A DNA stretch of 64,000 nt from Mycobacterium sp. MBM (GCA_021648845.1 JAKJHY010000022.1:28849-92848); one strand, 5' to 3'; shown: positions 18,581 to 26,694, numbered from the stretch's first letter. Translations and numbers: made by a program. Notes: a model not told the origin generated them from the sequence alone.

Positions 18581-18629
18581 AAGATAGCACTCAGGTATGC
18601 CGACCGTAATACCTGAGGGGTGATAGGCT
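18581..18629. promoter_or_regulatory. Divergent promoters with a palindromic operator between the helicase gene and the tap operon
   Basis: The 9-bp perfect inverted repeat CTCAGGTAT-10 nt-ATACCTGAG occupies 18590-18617. A TAGGCT -10 for the plus strand starts at 18624, and a TATCTT -10 for the minus strand reads from 18586. The repeat therefore covers the -35/spacer region of both promoters, as a shared repressor site would. Most of this repeat is found again near the right end of the window at 63467. Confidence 0.6.
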
Positions 18630-18677
18630 GCGAGGCGAATGCTGATGCACCGCCGAACAACCCAGGGGGAACCGCTG

Positions 18678-18737
18678 ATGAGCGCCACGCCACAGGAGCT
18701 GAGCGGCCGTCTGGCGGGTGCGGCGGTGGCAGCGTGA
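18678..18737 (+). CDS. Possible 19-aa leader peptide of the tap operon
   Basis: ATG at 18678 behind GGGGGA, encoding MSATPQELSGRLAGAAVAA, with its TGA five bases before the start codon at 18743. The good ribosome-binding site here, and the weak one at 18743, suggest that translation of this short frame feeds the next gene. It could also be the true N-terminus of that gene, separated by a frameshift. Confidence 0.35.
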   Translation: MSATPQELSGRLAGAAVAA

Positions 18738-18742
18738 GCGCC

Positions 18743-19033
18743 ATGGACTACGACGGCGGTTTCGCCGAGGGGCGTCGCGAGGAGCGCCGCCGCTACATAG
18801 AGCGCCGCGCGGCCCGCACCGCGGTTCCGGGTCGCGCCAAGAACGTCAAGAAGCCGTGGAGCGTCGACGAGGCCAAGACCGCCCTCAATCTGAACCTGAC
18901 CGTGCCGGAAGCGGCCTTGAAGGTCGGCCGTACCGCCAGCGCAGTGGAATCGCTGCGACTGCGATGGCGCCAGGGCCGCCTGCCGGACGTCTTGGCCATG
19001 CACATCCCTCCGCCGCGCAAAGACCAGCGCTGA
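18743..19033 (+). CDS. Small basic helix-turn-helix (Myb/SANT-like) DNA-binding protein
   Basis: A 96-aa protein. The N-terminus is strongly charged (EGRREERRRYIERRAART), followed by a Myb-like three-helix pattern beginning PWSVDEAKTAL, then LTVPEAALKVGRTASAVESL and RLRWRQ. This gives the usual W-x-xxE ... aA-xx-GR-t-xAV layout of small SANT/HTH proteins. It lies 17 nt before the tap-like gene and in the same transcript, so it could be the autoregulator of the operon or a telomere-binding partner. The ATG at 18743 is chosen; a GTG at 18734 is also possible. Confidence 0.65.
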   Translation: MDYDGGFAEGRREERRRYIERRAARTAVPGRAKNVKKPWSVDEAKTALNLNLTVPEAALKVGRTASAVESLRLRWRQGRLPDVLAMHIPPPRKDQR

Positions 19034-19050
19034 ACAGAACGGGGAACCTC

Positions 19051-20862
19051 ATGATCTACCGACTGACCGTTGGCGGCCGCACGTACCGCATCGACGCCGA
19101 CGACGAGACCAGCGACATTCTGCAGTGGTACATCGAGACCAAGGGCACGCCTGAGGACCTCGCCGGCCTGTCCCGCCAGCAGGTGGTGGCCCGGCTGGGT
19201 CGCAGCGCCCTTCCGACCGACTTCCCTGCCTCCGACATGACGATCGGAGACAAGAGCCGCGAAAACGGTTTCTGGAGAGGATGGTTCGAATCCACTGTCC
19301 GCGACTATGAAGAGCAAGTCCTCGACACCGCCGTCGAGGCCGAGAGTGCCGGCCAGGAGCAGGCCGCCACCAGCGACGACGGCACGTCCCCCTGGACACC
19401 CAAGACCCGGCAGTGGACCGACACCCCGATCGTCGCCGACGGCCGCGTCGCCATCGTCACCAGCAGAGGCATCGTCAAGCCCTCCGGCGTGGTCGTGGCC
19501 GGCCCCATGCCGGGCGGTGACGCGCTGCACAAGTTCCTGGTGTGGAACTGGGGCCCCAAGCCAAAAGAACAGCCGCAGGTGTGGTTCACCTACGAAGCGC
19601 TCATCGGGCTCGGCGTGCCCATGGACAACCTGCCCGACGATCTCGCCGGCCTGGTCGCCAAGACATTCCAGTGTGAAGTCACGTGGAACCAATCAGGCTG
19701 GTTCACATGCCGTTTCGAGGACCACGACGGTACCAAGCGCAAAGCGCAGATCGTGCTGGCGCCGCTGCTGTACCTGGACCCGCCCCCCCAACGCCCCGGT
19801 GACATGGGAGTGGCCGGCATCGAGGGGACACCCACCGAACTGCCCGAAGAGGAGACCGAAGCCGTCAGGATCCTCGCCGACCGCATCGCATGGCTCGCCG
19901 GCATCGGCGATGCCGGCCTCGTACCCGCCTCGCGGTGGGCCACCGTCGGAGCGCAACTGCTCGACCGCAAACGGCAATCAGGACGCACCAAAGCGATCGA
20001 AGCCTGCCCGCTGCCCACCGAAGTCACCGTCGAAGCCGGCGCCGATCTGGAACCCACGCTCCCGGTGAAGTGGGACAACCGACCGCACCGCGGCCGCGAA
20101 GACGCCGTTGACGTCCAGGTGGACCAACGCGCGGCCTACCTCGCCTCCGCAGGCCAGGTCGAACTCGGCTTCGGCAAGCCCAAGGAACTGCATCAGATCA
20201 AGGTCGACGTCTTCCACGAACAACGGCCCCCGTTCGGCCTGTGGCGGCTCAATCTTCCCCCGGCCGAGCAGATGGACGGTCTGACCACGAAACTGCCGCT
20301 GCCGCACCCGAGCATGCACTGGAAGGAACCCACCACCTTGTGGGTCACCACCCGCAGCATCCAGCACCTCACAGCCCCGGTGGAATCCGGCGGCGCCGGC
20401 CTGGCCGTCGAAGAACTCGACATCGACACCGCCTGGGTGTGGCCGGAGCAGTCCCGACTGCTCCGTGGATGGGCTGATGCCCTACGCAGCAAGCTCCAAG
20501 AGGCCCGCGAGGCCGAACGCCTGGACTACCAGCAGATGATCAAAGCCATCTACACCACCTACCTGGGACGCATGGCCAGTGACAAGTGGCCCCCCTTCCA
20601 GCGTGAACATCAGCAACCCGCCTGGTACGCGGCAATCCGCGCCGACACCCGATTCCGGGCGCTGCGCTACGCCGCGGGCATCGCCACCCACCACGGCCTC
20701 TACCCGATTGCTGCCGAACTCGACGCATGGATCTACCGGGTCCCTGCCGGGACAGATCCGATGGTCCTCGACGAGAAGTCCACTGTCAACGGCAAATACC
20801 GCATCAAATGGACCAGCGTCGACAAGGCGGCGAACACCGCAGCCGAAGGCGCGGACCAGTGA
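19051..20862 (+). CDS. tap: Telomere-associated protein Tap-like (degenerate polymerase-type palm)
   Basis: A 603-aa protein resembling Streptomyces telomere-associated protein Tap in its C-terminal two thirds. It has a D-x4-Y motif in DVQVDQRAAYLASAG near residues 355-370 that recalls motif A of family B polymerases, then FGLWRLNLPP, then LPHPSMHWKEPTTLWVTT and AWVWPEQSRLLRGWADALR. A KAIYTTYLGRM helix and an AELDAWIYRVP strand follow. In Streptomyces, Tap recruits the terminal protein to the 3' overhang at the ends. Supporting context: the next gene looks like Tpg and is translationally coupled (GTGA), as tap-tpg is in Streptomyces, and the window ends in telomere-like palindromes. ATG 19051 follows GGGGA. 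Confidence 0.62.
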   Translation: MIYRLTVGGRTYRIDADDETSDILQWYIETKGTPEDLAGLSRQQVVARLGRSALPTDFPASDMTIGDKSRENGFWRGWFESTVRDYEEQVLDTAVEAESAGQEQAATSDDGTSPWTPKTRQWTDTPIVADGRVAIVTSRGIVKPSGVVVAGPMPGGDALHKFLVWNWGPKPKEQPQVWFTYEALIGLGVPMDNLPDDLAGLVAKTFQCEVTWNQSGWFTCRFEDHDGTKRKAQIVLAPLLYLDPPPQRPGDMGVAGIEGTPTELPEEETEAVRILADRIAWLAGIGDAGLVPASRWATVGAQLLDRKRQSGRTKAIEACPLPTEVTVEAGADLEPTLPVKWDNRPHRGREDAVDVQVDQRAAYLASAGQVELGFGKPKELHQIKVDVFHEQRPPFGLWRLNLPPAEQMDGLTTKLPLPHPSMHWKEPTTLWVTTRSIQHLTAPVESGGAGLAVEELDIDTAWVWPEQSRLLRGWADALRSKLQEAREAERLDYQQMIKAIYTTYLGRMASDKWPPFQREHQQPAWYAAIRADTRFRALRYAAGIATHHGLYPIAAELDAWIYRVPAGTDPMVLDEKSTVNGKYRIKWTSVDKAANTAAEGADQ

Positions 20863-21617
20863 AGAAAGGTCGCTTCGCCAGCTCGTCACCGACGCCGCCA
20901 CCCACGCCGCCGTCCTCTGCGGCCAGCCCGACCACACCGCCGCCGAGCGGCGGCTCAGGGCCCCAGCCGTCGACCGGTAAGGGATTCGGCGCCGCACTGC
21001 GAGCGCTCGTCGAACGCAAGTTCCGCGAGCTGAGCAAAACCCAGCGCTGGCAAGGAGTCTCAGAAGCCAAGCGTCGAGCCGAAGCGCGCCGCCGCGGCAC
21101 CGACGAGATGAGCAAGCGCCTGCAACGCGAAACTGGGAAGCGGCCAGCGTCGAGCACAGTGACCCGCAACGCGTCGAAGGGCAAGACCCCAAAGGGGGCA
21201 GACCAACAGCGCCTCGACCGCCAGGCCGCCATCGACCGCGCCGGCGGCCTCAAGCAGTTCGCGTCCAAGGCCAAGATCAGCTCCCACCAGGCCCGCCGGT
21301 GGCGCGACTCCGGAGGCCCCATCCACACCTCGGAGACCGTCGTCATCGACTTCAACGTCACCGGGGATCTGCAGCACGGGCAGCGCAGCGAGAACGAGCC
21401 GGAGACCCTCGACGTCGACAAGCAGCTCGTCGACAAACTGACCCTCGACGGATCCGCCGCCGACGACTTCATCGAGGCCTACGCCGCCGACGACATCGAC
21501 ACCCAGAAGGAGATCCTCGGCGAACAGATCGCCCAGCAAATCCTGACCGACTGGAACGGCGAGATCACCCGCATCTACACCGTGCGCACCATCATCACCC
21601 TGAGCATCGGCGACTGA
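20859..21617 (+). CDS. tpg: Terminal protein Tpg-like
   Basis: 252 aa from a GTG overlapping the tap stop. The first 40 residues are a proline/serine-rich tail. Then come a basic helical part (GKGFGAALRALVERKFREL and KRRAEARRRGTDE), a helix-turn-helix (GLKQFASKAKISSHQARRW) and a mixed C-terminal domain with VVIDFNVTGDL and AADDFIEAYAADDIDTQKEI. This order (short N-terminal helix with AAVRKAF-like text, HTH, then strand and helices) is that of Streptomyces Tpg, which primes end-patching and stays covalently bound to the 5' ends. The similarity is by pattern, and the priming residue cannot be assigned by eye. A long alanine/aspartate-rich insertion near residues 180-215 is unlike the short Streptomyces form. 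Confidence 0.6.
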   Translation: MKKGRFASSSPTPPPTPPSSAASPTTPPPSGGSGPQPSTGKGFGAALRALVERKFRELSKTQRWQGVSEAKRRAEARRRGTDEMSKRLQRETGKRPASSTVTRNASKGKTPKGADQQRLDRQAAIDRAGGLKQFASKAKISSHQARRWRDSGGPIHTSETVVIDFNVTGDLQHGQRSENEPETLDVDKQLVDKLTLDGSAADDFIEAYAADDIDTQKEILGEQIAQQILTDWNGEITRIYTVRTIITLSIGD

Positions 21618-21630
21618 TCAGCCGCGGCCT

Positions 21631-21707
21631 TGTCGGTGCCGCCGACTAGAGTCACCACCATCACCAGTTCCACCACCATTCCGGCCAGACATGCGTGTCA
21701 GGTCGCC
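21631..21707 (+). promoter_or_regulatory. TGTC-box promoter and hairpin leader for the gene at 21729
   Basis: TGTCGGTG at 21631 and TAGAGT at 21647 (16 nt start to start). Hairpin 21682-21707: outer arms GGCC/GGTC, inner arms AGACA/TGTCA, loop TGCG. Confidence 0.7.
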
Positions 21708-21728
21708 AAACGAAAAAGGATGTCGCTC

Positions 21729-21941
21729 ATGACCACAACACACACCGAACCCACCCAGACCGCCGTCACCGGCAACGCCCTCGCCCTGGCGTCGACGCCC
21801 ATCCAGCCGGAGCCGAACGGCGCGATCTGGGTCGACTTCGGCGACGGCGGATCGGCACGCTGGGCGGGGCTAAGCATGGAGACCATCGACCAGGTGTGCG
21901 CACACCTGGATGCCGTCAAGAAGCCCGACACCCTGACCTGA
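21729..21941 (+). CDS. Small protein of unknown function, 70 aa
   Basis: The start is the ATG at 21729, 8 nt after AAAAAGGA and 22 nt after the leader hairpin. The first 25 residues are threonine-rich and probably flexible. The C-terminal half (GAIWVDFGDGGSARWAGLSM, then a helix ending HLDAVKKP) could form a small beta-hairpin plus helix domain. No known family is recognised. It is the first gene of the hairpin-led group and follows tpg after a 111-nt gap, so it is expressed separately from tap-tpg. Confidence 0.7.
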   Translation: MTTTHTEPTQTAVTGNALALASTPIQPEPNGAIWVDFGDGGSARWAGLSMETIDQVCAHLDAVKKPDTLT

Positions 21942-21956
21942 GGACGCCCGACCGCA

Positions 21957-22047
21957 CAGTCTCGACGCCCAGTACAGTGAGCCACGAAGAATCCGCCGCC
22001 AAGGCGCGCCACAACAGCAACCGGCCGGGTATGCGTACCCAGTCCCA
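21957..22047 (+). promoter_or_regulatory. Hairpin leader with a degenerate box, for the gene at 22070
   Basis: TACAGT -10 at 21973, but the expected TGTC box at 21957 is degenerate (around AGTCTCGA). Hairpin 22022-22047: inner arms GGGTA/TACCC perfect, loop TGCG, outer arms GGCC/AGTC. Confidence 0.5.
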
Positions 22048-22069
22048 CGACCCCGATGGGAACCACCAC

Positions 22070-22447
22070 ATGCAGCTCACAGAGGACGAGATCGCGATCC
22101 GCGTCGGCCTACCCGGGCCCGTCATCGCCGAACTCCTCCAGCCCGCCAACAGCACCGCCTCCACACGCTGCTTCGCCGACAGCGACGTTCTGCGCGCCCA
22201 GGTCGCCGCGCTCATGCTGGCCTACGGAGTGCGCTGGCAATGGGTCCAGACCGCCATGCGCGAGTCACCGACCCACCCCGACGCCCTGCACGCCGCGCTG
22301 GACTATTGGACCCGCGTCGCGCCCACCCCCATGAGCCCACGGCACTGGCCGTTCGCCGCCACCGCGCTGGCGACCGCACTGATGGTCCTGGCCCTGCTGG
22401 CCGGCATCATCCTCGGCCTGCACCTGAGCCCGCAAGGATTGCTATGA
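22070..22447 (+). CDS. Small membrane-anchored protein of unknown function
   Basis: 125 aa. The N-terminal 100 residues are soluble, with a helix-turn-helix-like opening (LTEDEIAIRVGLPGPVIAEL) and a second helical part around ALMLAYGVRWQWVQTAM. One transmembrane helix ends the protein (WPFAATALATALMVLALLAG onward, residues about 95-120). The topology would leave the N-terminal domain in the cytoplasm. No family is recognised. The start at 22070 fits the distance from the leader hairpin (22 nt). Confidence 0.7.
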   Translation: MQLTEDEIAIRVGLPGPVIAELLQPANSTASTRCFADSDVLRAQVAALMLAYGVRWQWVQTAMRESPTHPDALHAALDYWTRVAPTPMSPRHWPFAATALATALMVLALLAGIILGLHLSPQGLL

Positions 22448-22565
22448 CGATCAACGGATACCCCGCCTGCACGCGGGGACATGCCATCGACGCAGCTAGT
22501 CCCCACCCCCGACGCGCCACCCGGCCTTGCCGGGCCGACCCACCCATACCGAAGGAGCCTCGATC

Positions 22566-23201
22566 ATGACCGACAGCCGCGTGTACACGCCGGCCCAGCC
22601 CTGGTACCCACCGGCGACGCCCGTGGAGTTCCCCGAGGGCCGACTCACCCCAGCCTGGGTGGGAAAGGTCGCCAAGTCCAAACACGGCGACATCGTGATC
22701 CGCTCCCACCTCGTGCCACGGCACCCCCAGGACAAGCGCTACATGGGCGCCTTCCGAACCTTCTGGCGCGCACTAGCATTCGCGGACCGCAAAGGTGTCT
22801 ACGCGATGCTGGAACGGTGGCTGGCCGACGCCGATGCCGAACTGGCCGGAACCGGACTCACCGACGAAGAAACCGGTTTCCTGCGCCGCTTCCGCGGGGA
22901 CGTCGACGGCGCACTCAACCGGCTCCGGCGCGCCGACGACGAACCCATGGCGTGGGCCGGCGCGGAGTTCTCCAAGTACGCCCCCGAGGAACGCGTCATG
23001 CTCGAAGCGCTCATAGGGGCCATCACCCTGCACCGCGCCGGCGACCTGTCCGACGACGAGCTGTACAGCATCCTGGGCAGCCTCGACGTCGACCCCGCCG
23101 ACCGCGACACCGGCATCACGAAGGCGGCCCTGGCCAAGATCCGCACCGCGGCGCAGACCGGCGAAGCCCTCGAACTGGAGTCCACCTACCGCCGTTCCTG
23201 A
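22566..23201 (+). CDS. Protein of unknown function, 211 aa
   Basis: ATG 22566 with GAAGGAG 7-8 nt before it. The protein is soluble and helical. It has an N-terminal proline-rich segment (YTPAQPWYPPATPVEFPEGR), a basic strand-rich part (VGKVAKSKHGDIVIRSHLVP), and a long acidic helical C-terminal half that alternates charged and hydrophobic residues. A GC-rich 22-nt inverted repeat (22522-22545) before the site looks like a shortened form of the leader hairpin, without a TGTC box. It may therefore be the second gene of the transcript starting before 22070. Confidence 0.72.
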   Translation: MTDSRVYTPAQPWYPPATPVEFPEGRLTPAWVGKVAKSKHGDIVIRSHLVPRHPQDKRYMGAFRTFWRALAFADRKGVYAMLERWLADADAELAGTGLTDEETGFLRRFRGDVDGALNRLRRADDEPMAWAGAEFSKYAPEERVMLEALIGAITLHRAGDLSDDELYSILGSLDVDPADRDTGITKAALAKIRTAAQTGEALELESTYRRS

Positions 23202-23243
23202 CGGCTCCCCACCCTCATCGCGGCCGGCTGCACCCACCGGACG

Positions 23244-23329
23244 TGTCAGTGGTCGTTGATAGCGTTGTGTGTAACGCCGGATGCAACCGTCCGACAACGC
23301 AAACGGCCAACCCCGCGGGGTCGGTCACC
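23244..23329 (+). promoter_or_regulatory. TGTC-box promoter and hairpin leader for the gene at 23348
   Basis: TGTCAGTG at 23244, TAGCGT at 23260. Hairpin 23304-23329: outer GGCC/GGTC, inner AACCC/GGGTC, loop CGCG. Confidence 0.7.
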
Positions 23330-23347
23330 AACGAAAGGGCCACCTCA

Positions 23348-23608
23348 ATGTCTGACACGAGCACCCACTACGACACCGACGACTGCCTGGACGGCCCCGA
23401 ACAGTGCAGCGGGGACGTGTTCCCTCGGCCGGCGCTGTCGGGAAGCGGCGAGCACTACACCCGTTGTGATCACCACTGGGAGGTCTACTACGAGCGCACC
23501 GCACCGAAGATGGACGCGATCCGCGCTCGTTACCCCGAGATGGCGCCGCCGGACTTCGACCCCCTCGCGGCAGGTGAGCGGTGGTCGGAGGACGACCCGT
23601 GGCCGTGA
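23348..23608 (+). CDS. Small acidic protein of unknown function, 86 aa
   Basis: ATG 23348 lies 18 nt after the leader hairpin, with GAAAGGG between. The protein is acidic, with paired cysteines in the first third (CLDGPEQCSGDVFPRP) and a C(H)-type pair (TRCDHHWEVYYER). This pattern is seen in other small actinobacterial plasmid and phage proteins but has no known function. The C-terminus is a proline- and acid-rich tail (PPDFDPLAAGERWSEDDPWP). It is a single-gene transcript by all appearances. Confidence 0.72.
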   Translation: MSDTSTHYDTDDCLDGPEQCSGDVFPRPALSGSGEHYTRCDHHWEVYYERTAPKMDAIRARYPEMAPPDFDPLAAGERWSEDDPWP

Positions 23609-23621
23609 CGCCCGACCAGCT

Positions 23622-23706
23622 TGTCAGTGCCCTCCGGTAGAATCGGATGTAGCGCGAATCGCCCAGTGCGATAACCCAATCGGCCCCACCTGCGGGTGGA
23701 GCCACC
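23622..23706 (+). promoter_or_regulatory. TGTC-box promoter and hairpin leader for the gene at 23729
   Basis: TTGTCAGTG with TGTC at 23622, TAGAAT at 23638. Hairpin 23681-23706: inner arms CCACC/GGTGG perfect, loop TGCG, outer GGCC/AGCC. Confidence 0.72.
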
Positions 23707-23728
23707 GAACCCCGAAGGGGCGATAGCA

Positions 23729-24058
23729 ATGAACGACACCATGGGATCTGCACGCTTTGTCGGCCCGGCCGCCGGGGTCGTCCACGACGGCCAGGAAGTC
23801 GTCGAATGGTTCGGTGACGCCGGGCTGTATGTCCTGGACCCGCCGCTGCGCGGCTACCGCACCGTCGTCGCATCCACGCTGGAGCGTGCGCCGCGCATCG
23901 CCACCTCCGGCGGTGCCGAATACGGTGTCGAGACGTTCCTGTGGGGCGTCACCGGAGAGGACTTCCAGCGCGGGTTCGACGCCGACGAACTGCCCGGCAG
24001 CGGCTGGGGTAACACCCTGGCCGACGCCCTGGCCGAGGCGGGCTACACACTGGCCTGA
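23729..24058 (+). CDS. Protein of unknown function, 109 aa
   Basis: ATG 23729 lies behind GAAGGGG and 22 nt after the hairpin. It is a soluble, mostly beta-rich protein (GLYVLDPPLRGYRTVVAST in the middle), with a glycine/aspartate-rich second half around FLWGVTGEDFQRGF and a short helical end (NTLADALAEAGYTLA). No family, metal site or membrane segment is seen. It stands alone between two complete promoter-hairpin modules, so it should be expressed as a monocistronic message. Confidence 0.72.
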   Translation: MNDTMGSARFVGPAAGVVHDGQEVVEWFGDAGLYVLDPPLRGYRTVVASTLERAPRIATSGGAEYGVETFLWGVTGEDFQRGFDADELPGSGWGNTLADALAEAGYTLA

Positions 24059-24077
24059 GGGCAACCTCGGCGCGACC

Positions 24078-24164
24078 TGTCAGTACCCCCCGATAGAATT
24101 CTCCCCGTAGGGCAAACAACCTGTCCTGCACCACCAAACGGCCATCCCCGCGGGGGCGGTCACC
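24078..24164 (+). promoter_or_regulatory. TGTC-box promoter and hairpin leader for the MoxR/VWA operon
   Basis: TGTCAGTA at 24078, TAGAAT at 24094. Hairpin 24139-24164: outer GGCC/GGTC, inner ATCCC/GGGGC, loop CGCG. Confidence 0.72.
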
Positions 24165-24183
24165 AACTGGAAGGGCCACTGCA

Positions 24184-25293
24184 ATGGCTGACATGAACAC
24201 CACCGTGACCGTGATCGACGCGTGCGGCATGGCGAAAGTCCCGGCTCTGCTGCTGAGCCGACCCGGCAAAGGCAAATCCAGCCTGATCCGCGGACTCGCT
24301 GCCGCACAAACGATCCCCTGCGAGGTCGTCCTAGGCTCGCAATACGAACCCGCCGAGATTGGCGGCCTGCCCTACCTGGATCCCCACGGCAGCGGCGTCC
24401 AGCGGGAAGCCCCGGCATGGGCCAAACGGCTCGTCGAAGCCGGTGCGGGCATCGTGTTCCTCGACGAACTGACCACGGTGCCCGAGAGCGTCCAGGGGCC
24501 GATGCTGACCGTCGTCCTCGATCGCGTCGTCGGTGACCTCCAGCTGCCCGATGACGTCCGCGTGGTCGCCGGCGCGAACCCTCCCGACCAGGCCGCAGGC
24601 GGCTACGACCTCGCCCCGCCGATGGCGAACCGGTTCTGCCACATCAGCTATGAGCCGACCGTGGACGACTGGCTGCACGGCATGAGCACCAGGTGGCGGA
24701 CCCTTCCGCTGTCGCGCGCAGTCGTCGCCAGCACCGAACGAATGTCGGCGACAGTCTCAGCGGTCATGGGCTTCATCCACCATCGTCCCGATCTGCTCGA
24801 CAAGTTCCCACAGTCCCCGGAGGAACGGGGCCGCGCCTACCCCTCGGAGCGCAGCTGGGACATGCTCGCCCGAGCGCTGGCCTACGTACGCGCCGACGAC
24901 CAGCCCGCGATCCAAACGCTCGCAATGGGTTTGGTCGGGGAAGGGGCCGGCATGGAGTTCGTGCAGTGGTTGCAGCACGCCGACCTGCCCGACCCCGAGG
25001 CCGTCACCGCAGACCCCTCGCTGGTCGACTGGGCTCACGAGCGCCCCGACCGGGTATGGGCGGTCCTCAACGGCGTGGTGACCCTGGCCGCTGAGCGCGG
25101 CACTGTCGAGGCGTTCCGCAAGGCGTGGAAGCCCCTCGGTGCGGCATCGGACGCCGGTGTGAAGGACTTCGCCGCCGCCGCGGCGCGCACCCTGGCGACC
25201 TTCCGGCCGGCCAACGCTCGCATCCCCGCCGAGATGCGCAAATTCGAAGCGCTGCTCAAGAGCGCCGGGCTGCTCAGTGAGGACGCAGCATGA
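24184..25293 (+). CDS. MoxR-type AAA+ ATPase
   Basis: 369 aa. Walker A is RPGKGKSS (residues 26-33), Walker B is VFLDE (91-95), and sensor-1 lies in VVAGANPPDQAAGG; the ASNxxPD-like wording is typical of MoxR ATPases. The C-terminal half is helical. MoxR proteins act as chaperone-like remodelling ATPases with a VWA-domain partner, and such a partner is encoded next (4-nt overlap), so the pair probably works as one complex. A complete promoter-hairpin module precedes the gene. The target is unknown. Confidence 0.85.
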   Translation: MADMNTTVTVIDACGMAKVPALLLSRPGKGKSSLIRGLAAAQTIPCEVVLGSQYEPAEIGGLPYLDPHGSGVQREAPAWAKRLVEAGAGIVFLDELTTVPESVQGPMLTVVLDRVVGDLQLPDDVRVVAGANPPDQAAGGYDLAPPMANRFCHISYEPTVDDWLHGMSTRWRTLPLSRAVVASTERMSATVSAVMGFIHHRPDLLDKFPQSPEERGRAYPSERSWDMLARALAYVRADDQPAIQTLAMGLVGEGAGMEFVQWLQHADLPDPEAVTADPSLVDWAHERPDRVWAVLNGVVTLAAERGTVEAFRKAWKPLGAASDAGVKDFAAAAARTLATFRPANARIPAEMRKFEALLKSAGLLSEDAA

Positions 25294-26573
25294 GCACCGC
25301 GGCCGTGAGCACCCAGGCCCGCCCGCTCACCAGTGAGGAACGCGAGGCGTTCCGGGTGGTGCGCCTGGTGGCGTTCCAACAGATGCCCTACTACGCCGCC
25401 GGATTGTTCAGCCTCATCCCGGTAGCCGTCCCCGGCTACGGCACGTGGGCGGTGGACCGTTGGTGGCGGCTGTATCTCGACCCCGAACTGCTGGTGGGCG
25501 ACACCGCATGGAGCTTGCGAGCCGCCGCTGGAGTGCTCAATCACGAGCTCAACCACCTGCTGCGTTTACACGCTGACCGGGCGTCGGCGCTACCACAGCC
25601 CTACCGACACGACGTGTGGAATCTCGCCGCCGACGCCGAGATCAACGACGACCTGCTCGACGCTGGTGTGGAGCTGCCCGACGGGGTGGTCACACCCGCA
25701 GCGCTCGGCTGCCCCGACCACGGCCTGGCCGAGGACTACTACGACCACCTGATCAACGACCAGGACAACCCCGACGACCCGGACGCCACCGCCGCCTCCG
25801 CCGAGGACGGAGAACCGGGCTGCGGGTCCGGAGCGGGCCTCGCACCGGTACCCGGGGAGCTGTCTCCGAGCCACGCCGTCGACGGGCAGAACGGGGTCGA
25901 CGAGGCGACCGGCGGGCTGATCCGCCGGCAGATCGCCGAGGCGGTCCGCGAATCGGCCGGGACAGGCCGGGGAACCGTGCCCGCCGGGCTGCAACGGTGG
26001 GCCGACGGGGTGCTCACCCCACCCAAGGTGCCCTGGCACCGGGTGCTGCGGTCGGTGACGAGACAAGCCGTCGTCGAAGCCGCTGGCCGGGTGCAGTTCA
26101 CCTACACCCGGCCGTCCCGTCGGCAGAGCCCTGGCCTGATCCTGCCGTCCATGCGCGGCCCCAAGGTGCGCGTGGCCATCGTGCTCGACACTTCGGCGTC
26201 CATGACGAACGCGGACCTGCTCGCTGGTATGTCGGAGATCCGCGGCGTGCTCAAGTCGACGGGCATCAGCGGCGATCGGCTCACGCTGCTCACGTGCGAC
26301 GCCGCCAACGGAACCCCGCAACGAATCAGCCGCGTGGAAAGCGCGGTGCTCACCGGCGGGGGAGGGACCGACATGCGGGTAGGTATCGCTGCCGCCGACG
26401 CTCTACGGCCGCAACCTCACGTCACCATCGTTGTTTCTGACGGCGACAGCCCGTGGCCCGACCACCCACCCCGGTCGAAGCTGGTGTGCGTCATCGTGGG
26501 AAACGAGCACGCCGCCACGCGCACAACAGGTTTCGCGCTGACGGCCACAGTGCCCAGTGGAGCTGGCTCCTAG
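25290..26573 (+). CDS. VWA-domain protein with an HExxH metallopeptidase-like N-terminus
   Basis: 427 aa. The N-terminal domain contains HELNH (85-89) with another histidine at 94, the DUF2201-type putative metallopeptidase motif. An acidic linker follows (about 140-200). The C-terminal VWA-like domain has a MIDAS motif D300-T-S-A-S304 and a later VVSDGD. This layout is common in MoxR partner proteins. It overlaps the AAA+ gene in an ATGA arrangement. Whether the metal site is catalytic here cannot be told from sequence. Confidence 0.82.
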   Translation: MSTAAVSTQARPLTSEEREAFRVVRLVAFQQMPYYAAGLFSLIPVAVPGYGTWAVDRWWRLYLDPELLVGDTAWSLRAAAGVLNHELNHLLRLHADRASALPQPYRHDVWNLAADAEINDDLLDAGVELPDGVVTPAALGCPDHGLAEDYYDHLINDQDNPDDPDATAASAEDGEPGCGSGAGLAPVPGELSPSHAVDGQNGVDEATGGLIRRQIAEAVRESAGTGRGTVPAGLQRWADGVLTPPKVPWHRVLRSVTRQAVVEAAGRVQFTYTRPSRRQSPGLILPSMRGPKVRVAIVLDTSASMTNADLLAGMSEIRGVLKSTGISGDRLTLLTCDAANGTPQRISRVESAVLTGGGGTDMRVGIAAADALRPQPHVTIVVSDGDSPWPDHPPRSKLVCVIVGNEHAATRTTGFALTATVPSGAGS

Positions 26574-26588
26574 CGATCGCGTCGGACG

Positions 26589-26670
26589 TGTCGGTGGGTC
26601 GCGCTACAGTTCTGGTGTAGCGCGGCCCCCGGGCCGCCCAGAGACGGCCAGGCTTGCGAGCCCGGTCACC
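26589..26670 (+). promoter_or_regulatory. TGTC-box promoter and hairpin leader for the operon at 26695
   Basis: TGTCGGTG at 26589, TACAGT at 26605. Hairpin 26645-26670: outer GGCC/GGTC, inner AGGCT/AGCCC, loop TGCG. Confidence 0.72.
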
Positions 26671-26694
26671 GAGCCCCGATAGGCGGTACCCACC

